This document shows positions 26,398 to 34,729 of a stretch of 64,000 nucleotides of DNA, one piece after another; position 1 is the stretch's first letter, and each line of letters starts with the position of its first letter. The notes beneath the pieces are model-generated. The model had not been told where the DNA came from. It searched no databases and saw only the letters and a program-made list of their open reading frames with translations. The stretch is from Rugosimonospora africana (GTDB taxonomy: Bacteria; Actinomycetota; Actinomycetes; Mycobacteriales; Micromonosporaceae): the NCBI RefSeq assembly GCF_016862975.1, contig NZ_BONZ01000008.1, positions 1 to 64,000 on the forward strand, given 5' to 3'. Both the position numbers and the translations under genes were made by a program.

Positions 26398-26751
26398 CGT
26401 CGTGTTTTTGGTTACCCAGTGTCAGGTGATTGACACCGCCTGCCTTGCTGGCCGTGAGATTCCGTCGGCTTTGTAGACGGCGTGTAACCGTATGGCCACA
26501 GGTAGCGAAGGTTACCTTACGGTTCGGTAACTGTGACGCTCGTCTCTTTCCAGACTTGCCGAGTTTAGTCACACTTAGTGACATCAGAGCGTGGGCGGCG
26601 GGCGCCGGGGAGGGCCCCGCCGTTCATTGCGTCTGGGGTACGGCGGGCATAGTACCGCCCTCGACCCGGCCGGCAATCCCGAAGACCTGGCGGACCCCGG
26701 ATCACCTGTGCGACCTCACCGGCGTGCCTATGCTGGCCTGGGAGGTCAGCC
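26398..26751. promoter_or_regulatory. Palindrome-rich intergenic region
   Basis: No convincing gene occupies the 26334-26751 gap. Outside the thioredoxin promoter it has three inverted repeats: GTGTCA/TGACAC at 26419-26436 (6-bp gap), overlapping a TTGACA at 26430; GTTACC/GGTAAC at 26511-26531 (9-bp gap); and GTCAC/GTGAC at 26568-26582 (5-bp gap). The region is clearly less GC-rich than its surroundings. They may be operators for the divergent genes at 26333 and 26752. Confidence 0.55.
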
Positions 26752-27240
26752 ATGTCCAACCGCACGCGCGCCGGCCTGCCGTTCCGTCAGGAGGAGTGGG
26801 ACCTGCTGGTACGGCTGCCTGGCCGGGTGGTGGTGGCGGCGACCTCGGCCCAATCCGACACGCCACGCCGTACGGTCTCGGAAGGGCTCGCGGGCATCGA
26901 CGCGATCGCCGCCGGCCGTGCGTCGTCCAGCCGGCTGGTTCGCGGCATCGTGGACACGATCGACGAGAGAGCCGATAACGATCCGCCGGCCGCCGAAGAG
27001 TTCAGCGACCCGGCCGCCGGCATCGCCGACGTGCTGGACGCCTGCCGGGCCGCGACCGGCGTGCTGTCCGGCTGCCTGGACCCGGGCGACTCGGAGGCGT
27101 ACCGGCAGTGGATCGCGTCGATCGCCGTCCAGGTGTGCGGGGAGTCCCGTAGCGGTGGCGTGCTCGGCGCCGGCGGCACTCGGGTCAGTCCCGCCGAGCG
27201 CCGGTTCCTGGACGATCTCACGGCGGCACTCGCCGACTGA
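26752..27240 (+). CDS. Conserved-looking hypothetical protein
   Basis: A 162-residue soluble protein with no motif that I recognise. It opens LPFRQEEWDLLVRLPGRVVVAATSAQ, includes a helical SEGLAGIDAIAAG segment and ends SPAERRFLDDLTAALAD. It looks like a small helical protein with strong GC-rich codon bias, so it is likely real. GGAGG lies 6 nt before the ATG. It is followed by the triplicated hairpin, which may act as its terminator. Confidence 0.75.
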   Translation: MSNRTRAGLPFRQEEWDLLVRLPGRVVVAATSAQSDTPRRTVSEGLAGIDAIAAGRASSSRLVRGIVDTIDERADNDPPAAEEFSDPAAGIADVLDACRAATGVLSGCLDPGDSEAYRQWIASIAVQVCGESRSGGVLGAGGTRVSPAERRFLDDLTAALAD

Positions 27241-27263
27241 TCCGCGGCTGTCCGCGGTGGACT

Positions 27264-27443
27264 GCCCGCCTGGTTTTTGGGCGGGCCGGTCAGGCGGCGT
27301 GGAGAGGGGACGTCAGCCGCCAGGCCCGCCTGGTTTGTGGGCGGGCCGGTCAAGCGGCGTGGAGAGGGGACGTCAGCCGCCAGGCCCGCCTGGTTTGTGG
27401 GCGGGCCGGTCAAGCGGCATGGAGGGGAAAGGCTAGCCTCGGC
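27264..27443 (+). repeat. Three 60-bp tandem repeats, each with a terminator-like hairpin
   Basis: Units start at 27264, 27324 and 27384 with a 60-bp period. Units one and two are nearly identical and the third is truncated after about 40 bp. Each contains GCCCGCC, a 9-nt loop and GGCGGGC (stems at 27264-27286, 27324-27346, 27384-27406). They fill the gap before the SpoU gene and would make serial terminators. The open frames that run through them are artefacts of the period being divisible by three. Confidence 0.93.
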
Positions 27444-27448
27444 TCGCG

Positions 27449-28066
27449 ATGGACGAGGACGTAGGCGTCGGGCCGTGGACCGGACCCCGGCCGGAGGACC
27501 CGAGGTACGACCCGGTGCTGCTGGCCGAGGGCGACCGGCGCAACGTGCTGGACCGGTATCGGTACTGGCGGCACGAGGCCATCGTCGCGGAGCTGGACGG
27601 CCGGCGGCACGAGTTTCACGTGGCCATCGAGAACTGGCAGCACGACTTCAACATCGGCACCGTGGTACGGAACGCGAACGCCTTTCTGGCCGCCGAGGTG
27701 CACGTCGTCGGCAAGCGGCGGTGGAACCGGCGGGGTGCCATGGTCACCGATCGCTATCAGCACGTACGCCACCACGAGACCATCGCGGACTTCGTCACCT
27801 GGGCGCGGGCGGCCGACCTGCCGGTCATCGGCATCGACAATCTGCCCGGTGCCGCGTTGCTGGAGTCCAGCCCGTTGCCGCGCCGGTGCGTACTCCTGTT
27901 CGGTCAGGAGGGGCCGGGCCTGTCGCGGGAGGCTCGGGAGGCGTGCGACCAGGTGCTGTTCATCGCGCAGTACGGCTCGACCCGCTCCATCAACGCGGGC
28001 GTCGCCAGCGGCATCGCGATGTACTCGTGGATCCGCCAGCACGCCGAACCGCCGCCCACGTCTTGA
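27449..28066 (+). CDS. TrmH/SpoU-family RNA 2'-O-methyltransferase
   Basis: A 205-residue SPOUT methyltransferase. Motif 1 is HDFNIGTVVRNANAF, motif 2 LLFGQEGPGLS and motif 3 QYGSTRSINAGVASGIAMY, which together make the knotted SAM site. It should methylate a ribose 2'-OH in tRNA or rRNA; the target is not identifiable. There is no N-terminal substrate-binding extension beyond about 50 residues. TAGCCT lies 9 nt before the ATG. The third copy of the hairpin repeat ends just upstream. Confidence 0.92.
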   Translation: MDEDVGVGPWTGPRPEDPRYDPVLLAEGDRRNVLDRYRYWRHEAIVAELDGRRHEFHVAIENWQHDFNIGTVVRNANAFLAAEVHVVGKRRWNRRGAMVTDRYQHVRHHETIADFVTWARAADLPVIGIDNLPGAALLESSPLPRRCVLLFGQEGPGLSREAREACDQVLFIAQYGSTRSINAGVASGIAMYSWIRQHAEPPPTS

Positions 28067-28092
28067 CGCGAGCCCGTCAAGGGGCGACTGTG

Positions 28093-28746
28093 GTGAACGT
28101 GGGCATTTCGGTGAGTTGCCCCCGGTGCGGCGGCCCGATGCGGTCGCCCGGCCTGATGAACTCCGACTGGCGTTGCGACGCCTGCGGGCCGATGCCGCCC
28201 CTGCATGTCGCCGAGCACATCGGACCGGAGATCGTCGAGTCCGCCGCGGCGCACGCGGGCGGCGTGCCGATCTGGTGCCCGTGGCCGCTGCCCATGGGTT
28301 GGACGGTCACCGGCGTCGGCTGGGCCGGCGACGAGCGGGGCGGCACGCGGGCCACGGCTCTCGCGTGCACCGGTCCGGGTCCGCTGGGTGGGCCGGCCGA
28401 TGTCGTCCTCGTCGCCGAGGAGCCCGGCGTGGGCATGGGCAACCGATTCGCCGCGCTGGCCGGGCCTGACCCCGGCCCGTACCTCGCCGACAGCCTGGAC
28501 ACGACCGCCGCGCACGCGAAGGTGAAGGCGGCGGGCTGGCCGACTCCACTGTGGGCGGTCGGCGCCGCGGCGGATCGCAGCGCGTACGTCGGCGAGGCGC
28601 GCGGGCTGTGGCTGTACGCGGTGGCCTGGCCGGCGGACGCGGGTTACCTGTTCGCCGAGGACGTCGTCCTGCACGACCTCACCGACTGGCTGCCGAAAGA
28701 ACTCGTGTACGGCGCCCCCTCGCCGTACCTTCACGGTGCCGCGTAA
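28093..28746 (+). CDS. DUF6758 family protein with an N-terminal zinc ribbon
   Basis: A 217-residue protein. The N-terminus has CPRCGGPM and, 16 residues on, CDACGP, a four-Cys zinc ribbon. The remainder carries VPIWCPWPLPMGWTVTGVGWAGDE, CTGPGPLGGPADVVLVAEEPGVG, GPDPGPY and EARGLWLYAVAWP, the hallmarks of a conserved actinobacterial family known as DUF6758. Function unknown. Several GTG codons (28090, 28093, 28099) could start it; 28093 is chosen. It starts 26 bp after the SpoU gene. Confidence 0.85.
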   Translation: MNVGISVSCPRCGGPMRSPGLMNSDWRCDACGPMPPLHVAEHIGPEIVESAAAHAGGVPIWCPWPLPMGWTVTGVGWAGDERGGTRATALACTGPGPLGGPADVVLVAEEPGVGMGNRFAALAGPDPGPYLADSLDTTAAHAKVKAAGWPTPLWAVGAAADRSAYVGEARGLWLYAVAWPADAGYLFAEDVVLHDLTDWLPKELVYGAPSPYLHGAA

Positions 28747-28949
28747 GCGTGTCGCGGTGCGGCCGTGCGGTCGCGACGCCGCTTGACCGCACGCTTCGCA
28801 GCTCAGCGCGGTTCAGGACGGCACCGACGTCGGGGTGGCGACTCGACGATCGATTGTCGCGGTCAGGAGATTCACCGCAAGAAGTGCAACTGATACCCTG
28901 AGTGCCAGCCCGGACATGGTGTGCGGGCGCCGTGGGGAGGGTGGCCGAC

Positions 28950-29108
28950 ATGGTCAAGAAGGTCCTCACCTGGGGGCTGGTGGCGTTTCTGATTTTCTTC
29001 GTCGCCTACCGGCCAACCAGCGCTGCGGCTGTTTTCAAGTCGCTCGGCAGCACACTTGTTGATATCGCCACCGGGTTCGGCAACTTCTTCTCTTCGCTCA
29101 TAGCCTGA
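28950..29108 (+). CDS. Small single-pass membrane protein
   Basis: A 52-residue protein: MVKKVLTWGLVAFLIFFVAYRP forms one membrane helix, followed by an amphipathic SAAAVFKSLGSTLVDIATGF segment. GGGAGG lies 9 nt before the ATG at 28950; a longer frame to 28902 has no such site. It ends 4 bp before the PH-domain gene and is probably cotranscribed with it. Function unknown. The 203-bp gap before it (28747-28949) has short GC-rich hairpins only. Confidence 0.8.
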   Translation: MVKKVLTWGLVAFLIFFVAYRPTSAAAVFKSLGSTLVDIATGFGNFFSSLIA

Positions 29109-29112
29109 GTTC

Positions 29113-29892
29113 ATGTCACCTGACGATCCGGAACCACCGGACGACGATCAGAATCGCCGTCGGCGTCCTGGTGACCAGAATCCCGAGCCGATCCAGCCGC
29201 CGCGGCCGGAGACGGCCGGCGATTACGACGACGGCCCAGACGCGGCCGAGTTCCTCCCGCCGGAGATTCCCGAGGAGGAACTGGCCGGGCTGCGACTGTC
29301 GTCGCGCAACGCTCCGATCGGGCCGCGCACCGTCGTCCCGCTCGAGGAAGAGCCCAGCTCGCTGGTCGCCCGCTACCTGTTCCCGACCGAGAAGTTCCGC
29401 GGCGAGTGGAAGAAGCACTGGATCCACCTCGTCAAGGAGTTCCTGATCGGCGCGATCGCCACGTTCGTGATCGGTTGGGCGACCGGCTTCCTGGGGAAGC
29501 ACGATCAGAAGGCCCTGGTCTCCATCCTGCTGGTGATCTGGGTCGTGATCATGGTCTACGTCGGCTGGCGGATCGCGGACTGGTACTTCGATCGCTTCAT
29601 ATTGACGAATAAGCGAATCATGGTCGTAAATGGCCTGGTCACCCGTACCGTCGGCATGATGCCGCTGGTCCGCGTCACAGACATGAAATACCAGCAGTCA
29701 GCGCTCGGGCGCATGCTCAACTACGGCACGTTCGTGGTCGAGTCGGCGGGCCAGGACCAGGCGCTGCGCAAAGTCCCCACGCTGCCCAACCCCAACGAGC
29801 TCTACCTTCGCATCGTTGAAGAGATGTATGAGCCCGAGGCGGTCGAGGCGCGGCTGGCGCAGGTCCCCGACGATCCGGCGCCCGAAGCCTGA
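29113..29892 (+). CDS. PH-domain (YdbS-like bPH2) membrane protein
   Basis: A 259-residue protein. An acidic, Pro-rich cytoplasmic N-terminus (about 95 residues) precedes EWKKHWIHLVKEFLIGAIATFVIG and ALVSILLVIWVVIMVYVGW, two membrane helices. A bacterial PH-like domain follows, with DRFILTNKRIMVVNGLVTRTVGMMPLVRVTDM and YGTFVVESAGQ. These proteins probably act in membrane homeostasis; the partner is unknown. TAGCCT with 6 nt before the ATG gives a possible internal leaderless promoter within the small upstream gene. Confidence 0.88.
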   Translation: MSPDDPEPPDDDQNRRRRPGDQNPEPIQPPRPETAGDYDDGPDAAEFLPPEIPEEELAGLRLSSRNAPIGPRTVVPLEEEPSSLVARYLFPTEKFRGEWKKHWIHLVKEFLIGAIATFVIGWATGFLGKHDQKALVSILLVIWVVIMVYVGWRIADWYFDRFILTNKRIMVVNGLVTRTVGMMPLVRVTDMKYQQSALGRMLNYGTFVVESAGQDQALRKVPTLPNPNELYLRIVEEMYEPEAVEARLAQVPDDPAPEA

Positions 29893-29927
29893 CAACGTTT
29901 GCGCGGCCGTGACGCGTCTTAACAGAC

Positions 29928-30608
29928 GTGACCTCGATCGCCCTGGACCCGCCCGCCAGGCCCCGCTCCCTGCGTCCGACCGGTCGATCCGCGACCGCAC
30001 CGGCATCGGCCGCTCCCGAGCGGGCCGGCGGCGGGGAGGCGGGCAGCGGGGTGGCCGGCAGCTTGGATGCCGACCCCGCGGCCCGGATCGAGCGCGAGTT
30101 CAGGGCGTTCGTGACCGACCGTTCGGCCGCCCTGCTGCGCACCGCGTACCTGCTCGCCGGGGACTGGGCCACGGCCGAGGACCTGTTGCAGATCTCGCTG
30201 ACCAAGACCTACCTGGCCTGGCGGCGGCTGGGCGAGATCGAGTCGGTGGAGGGGTACACCCGGCGGGTTCTGGTGAACACCGCCACCAGCTGGTGGCGGC
30301 GGCGGTGGCACGGCGAGCGCCCGACCGAGGTGCTGCCGGACCGCCCGGCGCCCGACCGGATCGACGAGCGGATCGAGCGCGACCGGCTGTGGCGGCACGT
30401 CACCACGCTGCCCGCCCGCCAGCGTGCCGTCCTGGTGCTGCGTTTCTATGAGGACATGTCCGAGGCGGACACCGCGAGGCTGCTCAACATCTCGGTCGGT
30501 ACCGTGAAGAGCCAGTGCGCCAGGGCGCTCGCCGCGCTGCGCAAGCGACTGGGCGAGGACGGCATCGAACCGGCGGCGGTACCGGAACCGGTGGGAGAAG
30601 GTCCGTGA
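29928..30608 (+). CDS. SigE-family ECF RNA polymerase sigma factor
   Basis: A 226-residue group IV sigma factor. A disordered N-terminal extension of about 50 residues is followed by region 2 (LLRTAYLLAGDWATAEDLLQISLTKTYLAWRRL) and region 4 (LPARQRAVLVLRFYEDMSEADTARLLNISVGTVKSQCARALAALR). The style matches the actinobacterial sigma-E (TIGR02983) type. It overlaps the next gene by GTGA (4 bp), so a sensor or anti-sigma role for that product is likely. Autoregulation is probable but no promoter consensus is evident. Confidence 0.93.
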   Translation: MTSIALDPPARPRSLRPTGRSATAPASAAPERAGGGEAGSGVAGSLDADPAARIEREFRAFVTDRSAALLRTAYLLAGDWATAEDLLQISLTKTYLAWRRLGEIESVEGYTRRVLVNTATSWWRRRWHGERPTEVLPDRPAPDRIDERIERDRLWRHVTTLPARQRAVLVLRFYEDMSEADTARLLNISVGTVKSQCARALAALRKRLGEDGIEPAAVPEPVGEGP

Positions 30609-31735
30609 CCAACATCGAGGACGAGCTGCGCGCGCTGTTCGCCGAGAGGGCGGCCGGCGTCCCGGTGAGGGGCGACCCGGCCGAGCGCGTGATCCGTCGC
30701 GCGGCCCGGCTGCGCCGCCGCAGGAACACGCTCTTCGGACTGGTCGGCGTCGCGGTCATGGTGCTGGGCGGAGCATCCTTCCAGGTGGTACGCGAGCACG
30801 GCAGGGCAACGGCCGCCCAGGCGGTCGTGCGGGCCGCGTCCACGTACCCGGCGATCAAACTGGACCTGCGCGTCGGCAATGAGCTGTGGACCACGGACGG
30901 GCGGCGCCTGCGGCTGCCCGGTGTCGGGGCGGTGACCTGGGTCGACCGGGTACCGGCCGGCTGGGTGTACGGCGGCACCGGCGGCTCGCTGCGGCTGCTC
31001 GCGCCGGACGGCACCGAGGTCGGCTCCTGGTTGCCGGCGGACGCCGCGACCGTGTCGCCGGACGGCGAGGAGGTGGCCTCGGTCAGCGACGCGAACGGGT
31101 CGCGTGTCCTGGTCATCGGGAGGCTCGGGGCGGCCGGGGTCGATCTGGTCGCCGAGACGACCATCGCGGACCGCGCGGTACCGGTCGCCTTCGTGGGCCC
31201 CAGCGTCGTACTCGGCCGCGCCGACAGTACGGGCCGGATCAGCGCGTACGACTTCTGGGATCCACCCGCCGCGTACCGCCCCTCCTGGAACGACCGGATC
31301 GCGGACGTCTACGGCGCCACCGGTTCCCGGCTGGTCGGCCTGGTCAGCCAGGCGCCGGGGAGCACCGACGGCTGCGTGAGCTACCTCGATCTCGATCGCC
31401 GCACCGGCCTGCGTCCCGCGCACATCGGGGCCTGCGGTCTCGGGCTGCCGGCTGCGGCGGCTCAGGCGGCCCCCTCTCCCAGCGGGCGGTGGCTGGCGAA
31501 CCGGACCGGAATCGGCATCGCGTTCATCGACCTGGACTCGCCGGACCCGAGCCGACCCAGCGCGTCCTGCGTCGTGCGCGGCCGGTCCGCCCCAGTCTGG
31601 GAGGACGACAGCGCGGTACTGGTCGCCACCGACACCGGCCTGGTGCGCTGCGGCCCCGACGGGCAGAATCACGAGATCATGGTGAGTGGACTGCCTGCCG
31701 GCGACTGGGACGTCGTACCGGCGCTGGGTCGATGA
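30605..31735 (+). CDS. Membrane protein translationally coupled to the sigma factor, possible anti-sigma/sensor
   Basis: A 376-residue protein: about 40 N-terminal cytoplasmic residues (IEDELRALFAERA), one membrane helix at RRRNTLFGLVGVAVMVLGGA, and an extracytoplasmic C-terminal part. That part has repeated short beta motifs such as RVGNELWTTDGRRLRLP, GGSLRLLAPDGTEVG and VSPDGEEVASVSDANG, suggesting a WD40-like propeller. GTG at 30605 overlaps the sigma stop. No zinc anti-sigma motif (HxxxCxxC) is seen, so anti-sigma activity is an inference from coupling. Confidence 0.8.
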   Translation: MTNIEDELRALFAERAAGVPVRGDPAERVIRRAARLRRRRNTLFGLVGVAVMVLGGASFQVVREHGRATAAQAVVRAASTYPAIKLDLRVGNELWTTDGRRLRLPGVGAVTWVDRVPAGWVYGGTGGSLRLLAPDGTEVGSWLPADAATVSPDGEEVASVSDANGSRVLVIGRLGAAGVDLVAETTIADRAVPVAFVGPSVVLGRADSTGRISAYDFWDPPAAYRPSWNDRIADVYGATGSRLVGLVSQAPGSTDGCVSYLDLDRRTGLRPAHIGACGLGLPAAAAQAAPSPSGRWLANRTGIGIAFIDLDSPDPSRPSASCVVRGRSAPVWEDDSAVLVATDTGLVRCGPDGQNHEIMVSGLPAGDWDVVPALGR

Positions 31736-32586
31736 CCCGCATCGACCTGCACACGCACTCCACGGCGAGCGACGGAACCCTGGCTCCCGCCGGGCTGGTC
31801 GTCGCCGCGGCCGAAGCCGGCCTGGACGTGGTGGGGATCACCGATCACGACACGACCGCCGGCTGGGCCGAAGCCGAGGCGGCGCTGCCGGCCGGGCTGA
31901 CCCTGGTCCGCGGCGCGGAGCTGTCCTGCCGCTGGTACGGCGTCACGCCGGGGATCGCGCTGCACCTGCTCGCGTACCTGTTCGATCCGGACGATCCGGC
32001 GCTCAGCGCGGAGCTGGCCCGAGTACGGGTGGGCCGGCAGGAACGGGCGCGGCGGATGGTGGACCTGCTCCGGGCCGACGGGATCGACGCCAACTGGGAT
32101 GACGTGCTGGCCGACGCCGCCGGGGGTACCGTCGGCCGGCCGCATGTGGCGCGCGCCCTGGTCCGGCTGGGTCTGGTCCGGACCGTGTCGGAGGCATTCG
32201 CGCCGGACTGGCTGGGCGAGCGGTACCGGCTGCCCAAGCCCGACATCGACGTGTTCCGCGCCGTGTCGCTGGTACGGGCGGCCGGCGGGGTACCGGTCCT
32301 CGCCCACCCGCGCGCCTCGTCGCGGGGCCGGATCGTGCCCGACTCGCTGATCGCCGAGCTGGCCGGGGCCGGGTTGGCCGGCCTGGAAGCCGATCACGAG
32401 GATCACACCCCGGCACAGCGCGCCCAGGTCCGCGTGCTCGCCGCCGAGCTGGGGCTGGTGGTCACCGGGTCGTCGGACTTCCACGGTACGAACAAGACCG
32501 TGCTGTTAGGTGCGCATCTGACCGGTATGGACGCGTACGAGCGCATTCTGGAATCCGCCCGGGGGCGACCGCCGATCACCGGCTGA
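31732..32586 (+). CDS. PHP-domain phosphoesterase (TrpH/YciV-like)
   Basis: A 284-residue PHP metallo-phosphoesterase. The metal ligands are seen in RIDLHTHSTASDG, GITDHDT, GAELSC, VLAHPRA and GSSDFHG. It most likely hydrolyses 3',5'-nucleoside bisphosphates or short RNA, like E. coli RNase AM/YciV. The ATG at 31732 overlaps the upstream stop (ATGA), making a three-gene operon with the sigma factor and its partner. Confidence 0.93.
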   Translation: MTRIDLHTHSTASDGTLAPAGLVVAAAEAGLDVVGITDHDTTAGWAEAEAALPAGLTLVRGAELSCRWYGVTPGIALHLLAYLFDPDDPALSAELARVRVGRQERARRMVDLLRADGIDANWDDVLADAAGGTVGRPHVARALVRLGLVRTVSEAFAPDWLGERYRLPKPDIDVFRAVSLVRAAGGVPVLAHPRASSRGRIVPDSLIAELAGAGLAGLEADHEDHTPAQRAQVRVLAAELGLVVTGSSDFHGTNKTVLLGAHLTGMDAYERILESARGRPPITG

Positions 32587-32609
32587 TCGGCTCGTGTTAA
32601 GCATCCGTC

Positions 32610-33227
32610 ATGAACACCAAGCTGTTCGTCGAGGCGTTCGTGACCCTCCTGGTGATCCTCGACCCGCCCGGGATGGTCCCGATCTTCCTGGCCCTCACCG
32701 GCGCGTTGTCTGCCCGCGACCGCAACCGGGCGGGCTGGCAGGCAGTCGCCCTGGCCGGCGGGGTGATCGTGGTGTTCGCCGCGGCGGGACAGCAGATCCT
32801 GCACTATCTCGGCATCGACCTGCCCGCCCTGCAGGGCGCCGGCGGCCTGCTGCTCGTCCTGGTCGCGCTGGAGCTGCTCACCGGCAAGCAGGACGATCCG
32901 AACCAGGTGGCCACGACCAACGTCGCGCTGGTGCCGCTGGGAACGCCACTGCTGGCCGGGCCGGGCGCGATCGTGGCGACGATGCTGTTCGTACGCCGAT
33001 CCGCGCACCCCGGCGACTACCTGGCGCTCGCGCTGGCGGTGGGGCTGGCCCTGGTATCGGTATGGCTGGTCCTGCGGTTCTCCGGGCTGGTCGTGAAGAT
33101 TCTCCGGCCGTCCGGCATCGAGGTGCTGACCCGGATCGCGGGGCTGCTGCTGGCCGCGATCGCGGTCCAGCTCATCGCGGACGCGGTGGGTGCGTTCGTC
33201 ACCGCGTACCTGCACTCGCCGCACTAG
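32610..33227 (+). CDS. MarC-family integral membrane protein
   Basis: A 205-residue protein with six hydrophobic segments: FVTLLVILDPPGMVPIFLALT, VALAGGVIVVFAAAG, GGLLLVLVALELLTG, the diagnostic VPLGTPLLAGPGAIVATM, LALAVGLALVSVWLVL and RIAGLLLAAIAVQLIADAV. MarC proteins are not drug pumps in the tests known to me and their substrate is unknown. It begins 23 bp after the PHP gene and may belong to the same transcript. Ends 7 bp from a convergent gene. Confidence 0.92.
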   Translation: MNTKLFVEAFVTLLVILDPPGMVPIFLALTGALSARDRNRAGWQAVALAGGVIVVFAAAGQQILHYLGIDLPALQGAGGLLLVLVALELLTGKQDDPNQVATTNVALVPLGTPLLAGPGAIVATMLFVRRSAHPGDYLALALAVGLALVSVWLVLRFSGLVVKILRPSGIEVLTRIAGLLLAAIAVQLIADAVGAFVTAYLHSPH

Positions 33228-33234
33228 CGGCCGG

Positions 33235-33636
33235 TCAGGCGGCCTTCTGCGCCTCGGCCTGCTGCGACTCGACCTGCTGGGCCTTGGCCCGCTGCCGTCG
33301 CCGGCGACGCCGGGCGCTCGGGCTCAGCCTGCTCCACCACGGCTCCGGGCGGGGCTTCCAGACCGTCCGGGTGATCGTCCGGCGGGCGGTCGTGGTGTCC
33401 TCCACGTCGGAGTCCTCCGAGCTGCCCTGGACCGAAGGGATCACGGCCACCCCGCGGTCCAGGTCGATGCCGGACGCGGCGACGTCGACCCGCTTGCGCT
33501 TGGATTCCTGGATGTGCTCGGTCTGCTTGTGCTTGGACGGCCGGAAGAGCCCGTCGATCTCGGCGAGGCCCGCTGAGACCGCCGACGTCGCGGCAGAATT
33601 CTCGTCACCGCCGCGCAGCCAGCGCATAAATCCCAT
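33235..33636 (-). CDS. Small basic protein, DUF6191-like
   Basis: A 133-residue protein. It starts MGFMRWLRGGDE, then LAEIDGLFRPSKHKQTEH and DLDRGVAVI, which resemble the DUF6191 pattern in actinobacteria, and ends in an Arg/Lys/Gln-rich tail. Role unknown; the basic tail could bind nucleic acid or membrane. ATG at 33636 is preferred because GGGAGAG lies 4 nt upstream; a frame to 33720 has no such site. Divergent from the RecB-like gene. Confidence 0.75.
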   Translation of the reverse strand: MGFMRWLRGGDENSAATSAVSAGLAEIDGLFRPSKHKQTEHIQESKRKRVDVAASGIDLDRGVAVIPSVQGSSEDSDVEDTTTARRTITRTVWKPRPEPWWSRLSPSARRRRRRQRAKAQQVESQQAEAQKAA

Positions 33637-33720
33637 CGATCTCTCCCAGACGATCGGCGAGCGGCACGCTGGATCGCGCCGCAACGACCAGTGTCGCACC
33701 CAGATGGCAGGATCGACCAT

Positions 33721-34602
33721 GTGCCTGACTCAACCATCAAACGGACACCAGGCCCACGGGGCGCCGAGCCGGAGCAACTCGGCTTCGAGGGCATGCCGGA
33801 GCGCCTGTTCGTGTGCACCCCCAGCAAGCTGGCGGCGTACGAGGACTGCCCCCGCCGTTACCGCTACTCCTACGTCGACAGGCCGGCCCCGGCGAAGGGG
33901 CCGGCGTGGGCACACAACTCGCTCGGTGCCAGCGTGCACACCGCGCTGCGCAGTTGGTATGCGCTGTCGCCCGACAAGCGGCAGCCGGAGGTGCTGGTCC
34001 GCCTGCTGCGTGCCACCTGGGTCAGCGAGGGATACCGCGACGGCGAACAGGAGCGCGCCGCCTTCGCCCGGGCGCTGGCCTGGCTGGAGCACTACATCGG
34101 CGGGTTGGACCCGCTCGACGAGCCGGTCGGCGTGGAGCGGGTGGTCGCCGTGAAGACCGCCACCCTGGCCCTGTCCGGCCGGGTCGACCGGATCGACCGG
34201 CGGGGCGACGAACTGGTGATCGTGGACTACAAGACCGGCCGGGCCGGGCTGTCCGACGACGACGCCCGGGGCTCCCGGGCGCTGGCGCTGTACGCGTACT
34301 CCGCCGAGCGGGTGTTCCGCCGCCGTTGCCGGCGGGTCGAGCTGCACCACCTGCCGACCGAGACGGTCAGCGCGCACGAGCACACCGAGGAGTCCCTGGC
34401 CAGGCACCTGAGCCGAGCCGAGGCGGCGGCCCGGGACATCGTCGCGGCGGAGCGGGCGGTAGCCGACGGCGATGACCCCGACCAGGCGTTCCCCACCGCT
34501 CCGGGGTCGCTGTGCTCGTGGTGCGACTTCCGGCGCACCTGCCCCGCCGGAGCGGAGGCGCCGACCCGCGAGCCGTGGGCGGGGGTGCTGCGGGACGGCT
34601 GA
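33721..34602 (+). CDS. RecB-family PD-(D/E)XK exonuclease, Cas4-like
   Basis: A 293-residue PDDEXK_1 nuclease. It opens with TPSKLAAYEDCPRRYRYSYV, then GASVHTALRSWY, SGRVDRIDRRGDELVIVDYKTGRAG (catalytic Asp and DYK), and a C-terminal CSWCDFRRTCPAG. Together with the first Cys this gives four Cys for an iron-sulfur cluster, as in AddB/Cas4 proteins. No helicase or CRISPR genes are nearby, so a general DNA repair role is most likely. GTG at 33721 is chosen; another GTG at 33691 would give ten more residues. Confidence 0.92.
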   Translation: MPDSTIKRTPGPRGAEPEQLGFEGMPERLFVCTPSKLAAYEDCPRRYRYSYVDRPAPAKGPAWAHNSLGASVHTALRSWYALSPDKRQPEVLVRLLRATWVSEGYRDGEQERAAFARALAWLEHYIGGLDPLDEPVGVERVVAVKTATLALSGRVDRIDRRGDELVIVDYKTGRAGLSDDDARGSRALALYAYSAERVFRRRCRRVELHHLPTETVSAHEHTEESLARHLSRAEAAARDIVAAERAVADGDDPDQAFPTAPGSLCSWCDFRRTCPAGAEAPTREPWAGVLRDG

Positions 34603-34729
34603 TCCGCGGGCCCGGCCGGGTGTGGCCGGGAGGTTCGTGGCCCCTTGGGGTATTGCGGGCGGCGGTCGGGAGCGGGAGGATCACGAAACCCGAATATGAC
34701 TCGCGTCACGTCGGATCCGAGGAGCTGCC

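Noticed and set aside
26333-26584. Short - strand frame upstream of thioredoxin
   Set aside because: It lies over the SigR-type promoter and palindromes, has no ribosome site and no similarity to a known small protein.
27264-27443. CRISPR array
   Set aside because: The 60-bp units are contiguous without unique spacers and contain terminator hairpins; no cas genes are present.
27277-28092. Repeat-containing + frame leading into the DUF6758 gene
   Set aside because: Its 20-residue repeats only translate the 60-bp hairpin array and it then overlaps the SpoU gene in another frame.
33721-34602. Cas4 of a CRISPR system
   Set aside because: The Cys and nuclease motifs fit the broad RecB/Cas4 family, but no other cas gene or array occurs in the window.
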